Source: UBA6624 sp964343345 [NCBI: uncultured bacterium] (GTDB lineage Bacteria > UBP7 > UBA6624). Taken from it: DNA of 5,402 nt. The stretch's first letter is position 1; every line of letters begins with the position of its first letter. Made by a program: the position numbers and the translations under genes. The DNA is taken from contig CAYFJE010000069.1 of the NCBI GenBank assembly GCA_964343345.1, forward strand, positions 1 to 5,402. Reading direction: 5' to 3'. This document shows positions 1 through 5,402 of this stretch, one piece after another. Under the pieces are notes generated by a model. That model made no database searches and was not told where the DNA came from. It was given only the letters and a program-made list of their open reading frames with translations.

Positions 1-1411
1 ATCAACGGCTTTTGATTCAGTAACACTTTATGGGAGAAGCCCCGAAAAAAGACCTGACATCTACGGAAAGGTTGGAGAAAGCGGAGTTTCCATTGCAACT
101 GTCGAAGATATGGGAAGGCTTTATAAAGGTTTCGACCTATGCGATCCTTCCACAAGTGTTTCGATGACCATAAATGGCCCTGCTCCAACAATACTTGCAT
201 TTTTTTTAAATACAGCATTGAAGCAACAAATTAAAAAATTTGAAATAAAAAACTCTAAAAAACCAAATGAAGAAGAGTTGAGAAAAATCAAAGAAATCAC
301 TTTCTCCAGTGTTAGAGGTACAGTTCAAGCAGATATACTCAAAGAAGACCAAGCTCAAAACACATGCATATTTTCAACAGAATTTTCCTTAAAAATGATG
401 GGGGATATCCAGGAATGGTTTGTTCAAAATAAAGTTAAAAATTTTTATTCAGTTTCAATATCGGGATATCACATAGCAGAAGCTGGAGCAAATCCCATAA
501 CACAGCTCGCACTTACATTATCGAATGGATTCACTTACATTGAATATTATCTTTCTAGAGGTATGAAAATTGATGATTTTGCAAAAAATTTATCTTTTTT
601 CTTTTCTTGTGGATTAGATCCTGAATATCAAGTTCTTGGAAGAGTTGCGAGAAGAATATGGGCTATAGCGCTTAAAGAAAAATACGGATCAAACATAAGA
701 TCTCAAAAACTTAAATATCACATACAAACATCAGGAAGAAGCCTTCATGCTCAAGAAATACAGTTTAATGACATAAGAACAACCCTTCAAGCTTTAATGG
801 CATATTATGACAGTTGCAACAGTCTTCACACAAACGCTTATGACGAAGCAATATGTACACCAACAGAAGAATCGGTCAGGAGAGCTTTAGCAATACAGCA
901 AATCATTACTAAAGAACTTGGAACAGCTAAATGCGAAAACATGCTTCAAGGTAGTTTTTTCATCGAAGAATTAACTGAACTGGTTGAAAATGCAGTCTTA
1001 AAAGAATTTGAATCGATAAATAGAAGAGGCGGTGTCTTGGGTGCTATGGAATTAGGTTATCAAAGGAGCAAGATTCAAGAAGAAAGCCTTCACTATGAAA
1101 GATTGAAACATTCAGGAGAATTGCCTGTAGTTGGAGTTAACACCTTTATCGGAAACAATACCGATCCGATCATCCCCCCTGTCATTACAAGATCAAGCAA
1201 TCAGGATAGAAACAATTGTGTCCAAAGAGTAAATGATTTTGAAAAAAGAAATGAACAAACAAGCGAAAAAATGTTAATAAAATTACAAGAAACAGCTCTT
1301 CGAGGTGAAAATATATTTGAACAACTAATGGAAACTTCAAACTATGCAAGCCTTGGTCAAATCACAGATGCATTATTCAAAGTTGGCGGAAGATATAGAA
1401 GAAATTTATAA
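1..1411 (+). CDS. icmF: Fused isobutyryl-CoA mutase IcmF, C-terminal mutase part (5' truncated by window edge)
   Basis: The frame is open from base 2, giving 469 visible residues; the B12-binding domain and the MeaI-type G-protein domain expected upstream lie outside the window. IcmF interconverts isobutyryl-CoA and n-butyryl-CoA by an adenosylcobalamin radical mechanism in the cytoplasm. Visible mutase hallmarks are [10 protein letters not shown] (residues 2-11), [12 protein letters not shown] (about 51-62), SISGYH with the catalytic His at 157 (His244 of Propionibacterium methylmalonyl-CoA mutase), [11 protein letters not shown] (242-252) and LHTNAYDEA (275-283). Gln119 replaces the Arg207 that binds the methylmalonyl carboxylate, as in isobutyryl-CoA mutases. 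The insertion of about 29 residues before [13 protein letters not shown], and the long tail after GVNTF (378-382) ending in GGRYRRNL, are typical of IcmF and not of plain methylmalonyl-CoA mutase. An internal ATG at 110 is not the start, because conserved sequence continues upstream of it. It is the first visible gene of the plus-strand operon. Family assignment is very sure; substrate is inferred from residues. Confidence 0.95.
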   Translation, partial: STAFDSVTLYGRSPEKRPDIYGKVGESGVSIATVEDMGRLYKGFDLCDPSTSVSMTINGPAPTILAFFLNTALKQQIKKFEIKNSKKPNEEELRKIKEITFSSVRGTVQADILKEDQAQNTCIFSTEFSLKMMGDIQEWFVQNKVKNFYSVSISGYHIAEAGANPITQLALTLSNGFTYIEYYLSRGMKIDDFAKNLSFFFSCGLDPEYQVLGRVARRIWAIALKEKYGSNIRSQKLKYHIQTSGRSLHAQEIQFNDIRTTLQALMAYYDSCNSLHTNAYDEAICTPTEESVRRALAIQQIITKELGTAKCENMLQGSFFIEELTELVENAVLKEFESINRRGGVLGAMELGYQRSKIQEESLHYERLKHSGELPVVGVNTFIGNNTDPIIPPVITRSSNQDRNNCVQRVNDFEKRNEQTSEKMLIKLQETALRGENIFEQLMETSNYASLGQITDALFKVGGRYRRNL

Positions 1412-1413
1412 CA

Positions 1414-2433
1414 TTGCGAAACATAACAATCATTGGCGGATCTGGTTTTTTAGGAAAAAATCTAATAAAAAGACTAACAGACTGGAATGTAACTAATATT
1501 GACAAAAAACCTTTACAAGAAAAATATTTACCAAAAAACTACAAAGAAATCATAGGAGATGCAAATAACGAAAAAGTTCTTGAAAAATCATTAAAAAATG
1601 CTGATGTAGTTTGGATTAAAGCTGCAAAACTTGCAACAGAAAGACACAAAAAATCTGCAGAAGAAGAGTACGAGAAAACAAATGTCGATTTGCCAAAAAA
1701 AATATTAAAAATATGTGAAAGGCTAGAAATAAAAAATATTTTTTTCGATTCTTCCGATGCTGTTTTTCTTGAATCTTGGGAGAAAAACAAACACCGTCCT
1801 AACAGTAACCAATGTCCAAAAGATTTTTATGGTTCATCAAAAACAAAAACTGAAAAAATATTAAAAAAATGGGCAATGGAAGATTCTGAAAGATCTGTAC
1901 AGATATTTCGATATACAAGAGTTGCATATAGGGGAAGTTTACGTCTTTTGTGCCTATGGTGTATTCAAAATCAACTTGAACTTCCGATAAAGATTTTTGG
2001 AAATGGCAATCGAGCTGGATGCATGATACATCTTGATGATTGCATTAATGCAAACCTTCAAGGAATCAACCTGACCCCAAATTTTGAAATTTACAATTTG
2101 ACACTAGATCCGATAACATTAAATGAACTATCAAAAATCATAATTGAAAATAAAAACAAAAATGGGAAATTCATACATGTTGAAGATACGTTCAGTCATA
2201 CAAGCGATCCAGAAATCCATGCAATGGATGTTGGAGAAACATGGAAGAAATTATCTTATAAACCTAAAAAAACAATTAAAGATATTGTTGTGGAGACACA
2301 TTCCTTCATCGCAGATGAATTGTCAAAAAAAACACCTAGTCCATTAAAAAAACTTAGATTCCTGAAACCAGTAAAAAAAATTATTAGAATGTTTATTATA
2401 AAGAGCATTAAAAAACAAGGAATAGACATTTAA
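1414..2433 (+). CDS. NAD-dependent epimerase/dehydratase (extended SDR family)
   Basis: This 339-residue protein is an extended short-chain dehydrogenase/reductase, probably acting on a nucleotide sugar or similar substrate with NAD. The N-terminal Rossmann motif GGSGFLG is at residues 8-14. Asp30, at the end of the second strand (NID), suggests NAD rather than NADP. The FFDSSDAVF segment (110-118) supplies the catalytic Ser, and the YxxxK pair is Tyr139/Lys143 in YGSSK. The C-terminal half has an IHLDDC segment (205-210) and a YNLT segment (227-230), as in UDP-glucose 4-epimerase relatives. A basic tail of about 30 residues, with a short hydrophobic stretch RMFIIKSI, follows the fold and might touch a membrane. 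The start is TTG at 1414: it lies two bases after the icmF stop, no in-frame ATG or GTG precedes the Rossmann motif, and a weak purine-rich site (AGAAGAAA, 1397-1404) precedes it. The substrate cannot be read from sequence, and no sugar-pathway neighbours help. The gene looks richer in A and in Lys codons than icmF. Confidence 0.88.
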   Translation: MRNITIIGGSGFLGKNLIKRLTDWNVTNIDKKPLQEKYLPKNYKEIIGDANNEKVLEKSLKNADVVWIKAAKLATERHKKSAEEEYEKTNVDLPKKILKICERLEIKNIFFDSSDAVFLESWEKNKHRPNSNQCPKDFYGSSKTKTEKILKKWAMEDSERSVQIFRYTRVAYRGSLRLLCLWCIQNQLELPIKIFGNGNRAGCMIHLDDCINANLQGINLTPNFEIYNLTLDPITLNELSKIIIENKNKNGKFIHVEDTFSHTSDPEIHAMDVGETWKKLSYKPKKTIKDIVVETHSFIADELSKKTPSPLKKLRFLKPVKKIIRMFIIKSIKKQGIDI

Positions 2434-2438
2434 GGAGA
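2432..2438 (+). promoter_or_regulatory. Ribosome-binding site of the peroxiredoxin gene
   Basis: AAGGAGA lies 5 bases before the ATG at 2444 and overlaps the TAA stop of the epimerase. It is the only strong Shine-Dalgarno sequence in the plus-strand operon; the other internal starts have weak, poorly placed or no obvious sites. The peroxiredoxin may therefore be translated more strongly than its neighbours. Confidence 0.8.
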
Positions 2439-2443
2439 AAAAT

Positions 2444-2920
2444 ATGATTAACACTGGAAGCAAAGCCCCTGATTTTCAATTAATGACAGCAAACAACCCT
2501 CCAGAGGGAAAACCATTGCGTGAAATTAAACTTTCGACACTTTTAAAAGAAGGGTCTCTCGTGATTGCTTTTTTTCCAGCATCTTTTACTGGGGGATGCG
2601 AAAAAGAAATGTGTTCTTTTAGAGACAACTTAAAAGCCTTTGAAGAAGCTAAATGTAATATTGTTGGAATATCTGTAGATATGCCCTTCTCACAAAAGAA
2701 GTTTGCAGAAATCAACAACATCTCGTTCCCTTTACTTTCTGACCTTGGAGGAAAAATAGCAAAACTTTACGATGTTTTTTATGATGATTTCATAGGTTTA
2801 AAAGGTGTTGCTAAAAGATCTGTTTTCATCATTAACAAGGAAGGCTTTATCACATATAAATGGGTTACTGAAAATCCCGCAATTGAACCTGACTACAAAG
2901 AAATTCTGGATTCAATATAA
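2444..2920 (+). CDS. Peroxiredoxin (AhpC/TSA, redoxin domain)
   Basis: This 158-residue thiol peroxidase reduces hydrogen peroxide or organic hydroperoxides through a cysteine. The active-site signature PxxxTxxC is PASFTGGC at residues 45-52, with Cys52 as the peroxidatic residue. A second Cys at 57 (CEKEMCSFRD) is shared by the CTKEMC subgroup of redoxins, and Cys71 is also present. The supporting Arg of the active site is probably Arg125 (GVAKRSVFII). The N-terminal GSKAPDF and the later ISVDMPFSQKKFA and FPLLSD segments are all family-typical, and the length is normal for a single redoxin domain. The usual T after the peroxidatic Cys is E here (CEKEMC), a small departure. No signal peptide is seen, so it is likely cytoplasmic. 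ATG at 2444 is fixed by a good ribosome-binding site at 2433-2438. It sits 10 bases after the epimerase and 5 before the next gene, mid-operon. The reductant (thioredoxin or other) and the resolving Cys cannot be decided from sequence. Confidence 0.93.
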   Translation: MINTGSKAPDFQLMTANNPPEGKPLREIKLSTLLKEGSLVIAFFPASFTGGCEKEMCSFRDNLKAFEEAKCNIVGISVDMPFSQKKFAEINNISFPLLSDLGGKIAKLYDVFYDDFIGLKGVAKRSVFIINKEGFITYKWVTENPAIEPDYKEILDSI

Positions 2921-2925
2921 ATAAA

Positions 2926-3555
2926 TTGATAAATAAATCAGTAAAACAATTTGTAGAATCATTCAAAAAAGGAAACCAAACTCTTCCAAAAACACATGAA
3001 GAAACAATTAATCTTCAAATTGCCTTAAATAAAAAGGGACATAAAAAAGAGAGTAGATGGGTTGGATGGAATGGAGCTGTAAGAGCAAACGACCAAGAAG
3101 CGATAAAAGAAGAAGCTGTTTTACTTCACAACATTGTTGCTTTTTTATTACCAGATTTTGATATAAATGTAAAAAAAGAAGATGCCCTAGAGGCTGAAAG
3201 AGCAGCTGAAAAAGCAGTCCCGCTAAGAAGCATCTTGAATGAACCTTTCGGTTTATGCTGGGCCTGGTGGGATCTTGGATGCGCTAGGCTTGCTGCCAAA
3301 GACACAGATGGTGCAATATATGCTTTTGGAGAAGGTTTAAATCTTGCTGAAAGATCTTTAGATGAAAATAAAAACAATTCAGATATGGAATCAATATTAC
3401 TATGGCTTAAACTATTTTCACTAAGAGCGCTTTGGAAAGCTGGAAACTCTGGTGAACATCTTGAGAATGAGGCTCTTTCAATCTCTAAAAAAATTCTCGA
3501 ACTTGACAATTCATGGGATAAAAAAACATTATTCAAACTTGCTAAACTAAAATAG
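2926..3555 (+). CDS. Hypothetical helical protein with TPR-like segment
   Basis: I do not recognise this 209-residue protein as a named family. It looks wholly helical and soluble, with no signal peptide or membrane segment. Residues 112-144 (WAWWDLGCARLAAKD, then DGAIYAFGEGLNLAE) fit the tetratricopeptide pattern W-LG-A-F-A well. A second, weaker helical pair may lie at about 158-193. The N-terminal half holds an unusual RWVGWNG segment (44-50). A scaffold or protein-binding role is an inference from the TPR-like fold only. The start is TTG at 2926, five bases after the peroxiredoxin stop. The first internal Met is residue 154, so an ATG start would remove most of the protein. No clear Shine-Dalgarno site precedes the TTG, which suggests translational coupling to the peroxiredoxin. 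The coding assignment is well supported by the length of the frame, its compact placement in the operon and its protein-like composition. Confidence 0.75.
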   Translation: MINKSVKQFVESFKKGNQTLPKTHEETINLQIALNKKGHKKESRWVGWNGAVRANDQEAIKEEAVLLHNIVAFLLPDFDINVKKEDALEAERAAEKAVPLRSILNEPFGLCWAWWDLGCARLAAKDTDGAIYAFGEGLNLAERSLDENKNNSDMESILLWLKLFSLRALWKAGNSGEHLENEALSISKKILELDNSWDKKTLFKLAKLK

Positions 3556-3560
3556 AGACA

Positions 3561-3731
3561 ATGAGTGAATTATCGTTAGAAGCCCTTAAGAAAAAACATA
3601 GAAAACTTGATGAAGAAATTCAAGATTTAATTAAAAATGAACCATACAACGAAGATTTAATTAAAAACAAAAAAAACGAAAAACTTCTCCTTAAAAACAA
3701 AATAATCGCAATGGAGAATAAAAACTTATGA
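3561..3731 (+). CDS. Small YdcH-like protein (DUF465)
   Basis: A 56-residue reading frame starts at ATG 3561, five bases after the preceding stop, and ends with TGA at 3729-3731. Its sequence begins MSELSLEALKKKHRKLDEEI and continues through a turn with Pro28 into a second Lys/Glu-rich helix (EKLLLKNKI). This matches the two-helix hairpin pattern of the YdcH/DUF465 family: L-KKH--LD-EI, a proline-containing turn, then a K-EKL-LK-EI-type helix. Those proteins are small, soluble and of unknown function, usually 55-80 residues long. The gene fills the gap between the TPR-like gene and the ankyrin gene, and its stop overlaps the next start as ATGA, which supports it as a real translated gene. A 16-base direct repeat inside it encodes DLIKN twice. 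The ribosome-binding site is poor (GAGA close to the ATG). Family membership is by motif recognition and would need a profile search. Confidence 0.8.
   Translation: MSELSLEALKKKHRKLDEEIQDLIKNEPYNEDLIKNKKNEKLLLKNKIIAMENKNL
3622..3667 (+). repeat. 16-base direct repeat within the YdcH-like gene
   Basis: The 16-base sequence AAGATTTAATTAAAAA occurs at 3622-3637 and again at 3652-3667, exactly 30 bases apart. It therefore stays in frame and encodes DLIKN at residues 22-26 and 32-36. It may be a small in-frame duplication around the turn of the hairpin, or chance in AT-rich Lys/Leu/Ile codons. Confidence 0.6.
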
Positions 3732-4213
3732 AAAAAAGTATACTGATTTTTATTCTTGCAATCTTCTTCGGTTGTGGGGGAGACCAATTTGATATTCATG
3801 ATGCGATTGAATCACAAAATTTTGAAAAAACAAAAAAAATAATTGATGATGGAATTGACTTAAACAGCAATAAAGTATGTATCCCAAAACAAATTGAAAT
3901 ATGGGGAGGCATGTGCCCAATGCATCATGCTGTACTCACATCAAATACAAGCATAATGCAATTATTTTTAGATAATGGTGCTGACATAAATAAAAAAGCA
4001 CTGAATAAAGATGAAGCCCCTCCTTTAGCCTGGGCAATATATTTTTGTATTTTTGACAGTGTGGAATGGCTTGTTGAAAAAGGTGCAAATATTAATTATG
4101 TTGATGCAAATGGATTAGGACCTCTGCTGACAAGCAGATATTCAGTTTGCGAAACTGAATCAGAAAAAGAAAAAATGTATAAATACCTAGAAAGCAAAGG
4201 TGCAAAGGAATAA
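3728..4213 (+). CDS. Predicted ankyrin-repeat lipoprotein
   Basis: This 161-residue protein has a short signal peptide: MKKS, then a hydrophobic stretch to residue 14, then FFGCGGD with Cys16 as the likely lipidated residue. The lipobox is non-canonical (Phe at -3 and -2), so export is likely but lipidation is less sure. The mature part carries about four ankyrin repeats: 22-48 (IHDAIES, then a helix to DGIDLN), 63-90 (MHHAVLTSN, then LFLDNGADIN), 98-125 (PLAWAIY, then WLVEKGANIN) and a divergent last one at 128-158 (NGLGPLL, then YLESKGAKE). Ankyrin repeats bind proteins, so an envelope scaffold or chaperone-like partner role is inferred. Four Cys (51, 63, 107, 141) remain in the mature domain and could form disulfides. 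The ATG overlaps the previous TGA as ATGA, and GGAG at 3713-3716 lies 11 bases upstream. It is the last gene of the operon and shares it with a peroxiredoxin. Confidence 0.85.
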   Translation: MKKSILIFILAIFFGCGGDQFDIHDAIESQNFEKTKKIIDDGIDLNSNKVCIPKQIEIWGGMCPMHHAVLTSNTSIMQLFLDNGADINKKALNKDEAPPLAWAIYFCIFDSVEWLVEKGANINYVDANGLGPLLTSRYSVCETESEKEKMYKYLESKGAKE

Positions 4214-4214
4214 A

Positions 4215-5402
4215 TCAACCCAGATAACCCATCTCCTTTAGTCTTTTCTTAAGAGCATCCTCATCTTCCTTTGAATAGTCTTTTGATTTATCTATTGAAG
4301 AATCTTTTTCTTTTCTGATTTTTGGCCTTTTACCTTTTTTCCAAATATCCATTTCCTGACTGTCTATATCATCTGGAACAGGAACTCCTAGAGAAGATAG
4401 TATTTCCAAATATGGATCCCAAATATTTGCCTGTAAATCTTCATTTGATTTAATCCCTGGACCTTTTACTGACCATATACCTTCCATACGATGAAATCCG
4501 TTATATGGAAGCACGACATCTGTCCAAGAGGGTGTTAGATCGAATGTCTTAAATAAACTTTTATACCTTTCAGGAATGTCGCTGTCTTTAGGGTCTAAAC
4601 AACCAGTCTGTTCTAAATTCCATTCAATAACAATATCTGGAGCATCATCAAGGTAAGGGCCTTTGTAGATGTCTTCTTTCTTGTGTGCTTTTGAAACTAG
4701 TTTTGTTCCATCTTTCAAAGAAACTGATTCAAACAATGAAATAAGATCATCCCTGAGTTTTTCATAATCTTCCTCTAACACAACCCCTTGAGGCTCTCTT
4801 CCTTTCATATTTATATGAATTTCTCCCATATTTTTGGGGTCTGTAACAAATACTTTCGTTTTTTTCCAATCGTAGATAGAAAGCATGCTCATGCTTTCGA
4901 TATAAACTTCTTTTTGACTTTGAAATAAATTATTTAATAAGTTTTTTATAGAAACAGGAAGATTCCTTTTTAAAAAATCAAAAAACCTAAACTTCATTTC
5001 AGAAATTTTTCCTAAAAGCGGAACTAAAGCAATCATTTTTTCAGAATCTTCAATCGGAACTTTTAATTTTAAATACCCTTCAGATTCCAAAAAACTCACA
5101 AAATCTGGGGCTCTATGAAAAGGCCCCATTCCGTGATCACTCAAAGTCCAAACATATGTCTTTTCATCACAACAAGATTCCACAATTTCACCAATTGCTG
5201 AATCTACACTTTTATAAACTTCCAACATCACATCCCCATATTCGTTATTCAAATCTTCTGAATAAAGCGGATGCTTTTTGTCCCAATGCTTCCAAAAATA
5301 ATGCCCAACTTGATCAGTTGCAGGAAAAACAATAAAAAATAAATCCAAATTTTTATTTTTCAACAAATACATACTCAATTTTTTTTGGAAATCTGTATAA
5401 GA
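4215..5402 (-). CDS. Type I phosphodiesterase/nucleotide pyrophosphatase, alkaline phosphatase superfamily (N-terminus beyond window)
   Basis: The frame is open from the right edge, giving 395 visible C-terminal residues. Upstream of the TTG at 5378 the frame continues without a stop, so that codon is not a proven start. The protein belongs to the metal-dependent phosphodiesterase/phosphatase group of the alkaline phosphatase superfamily. Visible metal-ligand motifs are DQVGHYFW (Asp30, His34), LSDHGMGPFHR (Asp89, His90) and GFHRMEGIWSVKGPGI (His304). The first metal-binding Asp and the Thr/Ser nucleophile must lie outside the window. The C-terminus ends in a charged linker and LKKRLKEMGYLG, a tail resembling the LxxLGYL ending common in bacterial members. 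No transmembrane segment is seen in the visible part. The substrate is unknown; nucleotide, phospholipid or glycan phosphoester are all possible. It converges on the ankyrin gene with one base between the stops. Confidence 0.9.
   Translation of the reverse strand, partial: SYTDFQKKLSMYLLKNKNLDLFFIVFPATDQVGHYFWKHWDKKHPLYSEDLNNEYGDVMLEVYKSVDSAIGEIVESCCDEKTYVWTLSDHGMGPFHRAPDFVSFLESEGYLKLKVPIEDSEKMIALVPLLGKISEMKFRFFDFLKRNLPVSIKNLLNNLFQSQKEVYIESMSMLSIYDWKKTKVFVTDPKNMGEIHINMKGREPQGVVLEEDYEKLRDDLISLFESVSLKDGTKLVSKAHKKEDIYKGPYLDDAPDIVIEWNLEQTGCLDPKDSDIPERYKSLFKTFDLTPSWTDVVLPYNGFHRMEGIWSVKGPGIKSNEDLQANIWDPYLEILSSLGVPVPDDIDSQEMDIWKKGKRPKIRKEKDSSIDKSKDYSKEDEDALKKRLKEMGYLG
4879..4898. repeat. Perfect inverted repeat inside the phosphodiesterase gene
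   Basis: GAAAGCATG (4879-4887) and CATGCTTTC (4890-4898) are perfect 9-base complements around a 2-base centre. On the coding strand the repeat encodes ESMSML (residues 169-174 of the visible protein), partly because AGCATG is repeated in tandem. No T-run follows on either strand, so it does not look like an intrinsic terminator. A perfect 9-base palindrome of this kind can arise by chance in a window this size. Confidence 0.55.

Noticed and set aside
110-112. ATG at 110 as the start of a separate mutase gene
   Set aside because: The frame is open to the left edge and the upstream residues ([17 protein letters not shown]) are conserved mutase sequence, so this is an internal Met.
1539-1790. 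Minus-strand frame of 83 codons inside the epimerase
   Set aside because: Ser/Phe-rich shadow of Lys/Glu-rich codons with no ribosome-binding site, under conserved SDR sequence.
2144-2347. Plus-strand 67-codon frame within the epimerase, in another frame
   Set aside because: It overlaps an intact, conserved gene in the same direction and has no family resemblance.
2476-2721. Minus-strand frame of 81 codons inside the peroxiredoxin gene
   Set aside because: It overlaps the conserved active-site region of a clear peroxiredoxin and has no recognisable motif.
3126-3536. Minus-strand frame of 136 codons opposite the TPR-like gene
   Set aside because: It lies wholly inside a better-supported plus-strand gene; its Ser/Phe/Leu-rich composition is the typical antisense shadow of Lys/Glu/Ala-rich coding, and no motif is seen.
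3669-3676. Run of eight A in the YdcH-like gene as a programmed slippage site
   Set aside because: Long A-runs are common throughout this AT-rich window; the zero frame is intact through to a well-placed stop, and no alternative-frame product is supported.
4204-4239. Possible terminator hairpin AAAGGA / TCCTTT across the convergent stops
   Set aside because: The stem is only 6 bases with a 24-base loop, and the T-rich stretch after it is interrupted; too weak to call.
5376-5378. TTG at 5378 as the start of the phosphodiesterase
   Set aside because: Eight more in-frame codons reach the window edge without a stop, and the N-terminal metal and nucleophile motifs of the family are still missing, so the true start lies outside.

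Overview
This window reads as ordinary chromosomal coding sequence from an AT-rich Gram-negative bacterium. Sampled lines run at roughly 20-37% GC. The Gram-negative reading rests on a YdcH/DUF465-type small protein, a family found mainly in Proteobacteria, and on a predicted ankyrin lipoprotein. Together with a fused-type isobutyryl-CoA mutase and the C-terminal LGYL tail of the phosphodiesterase, the set would fit a low-GC, possibly marine, delta-proteobacteria-like or related lineage. That placement is an inference, because there is no rRNA or other marker gene here.

Plus strand, 1-4213: six genes are packed head to tail as one apparent operon. They are (1) the 3' part of icmF, encoding the C-terminal mutase domain of fused isobutyryl-CoA mutase; (2) an extended short-chain dehydrogenase / NAD-dependent epimerase starting at TTG; (3) a thiol peroxiredoxin; (4) an unrecognised helical protein with a TPR-like segment, also starting at TTG; (5) a 56-residue YdcH/DUF465 protein at 3561-3731; and (6) a predicted lipoprotein with about four ankyrin repeats. 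The gaps are 2, 10, 5 and 5 bases, followed by a 4-base ATGA overlap. No internal promoter or terminator is visible. The operon promoter must lie upstream of the window.

Minus strand, 4215-5402: one gene converges on the operon. It encodes the C-terminal 395 residues of a type I phosphodiesterase / nucleotide pyrophosphatase of the alkaline phosphatase superfamily, and its start lies beyond the right edge. Its TGA is separated from the TAA of the ankyrin gene by a single base, so at least one of the two transcripts must run into the other gene.

How the genes may work together: icmF handles branched-chain acyl-CoA rearrangement, while the peroxiredoxin and the envelope ankyrin protein may both serve peroxide defence, by analogy with catalase-linked exported ankyrin proteins. 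The epimerase and the helical protein have no clear functional tie to these. No tRNA, rRNA, CRISPR array, insertion sequence or attachment site was seen, and no stretch over 300 bases lacks a gene. I found no convincing undescribed system; the findings below are modest leads.
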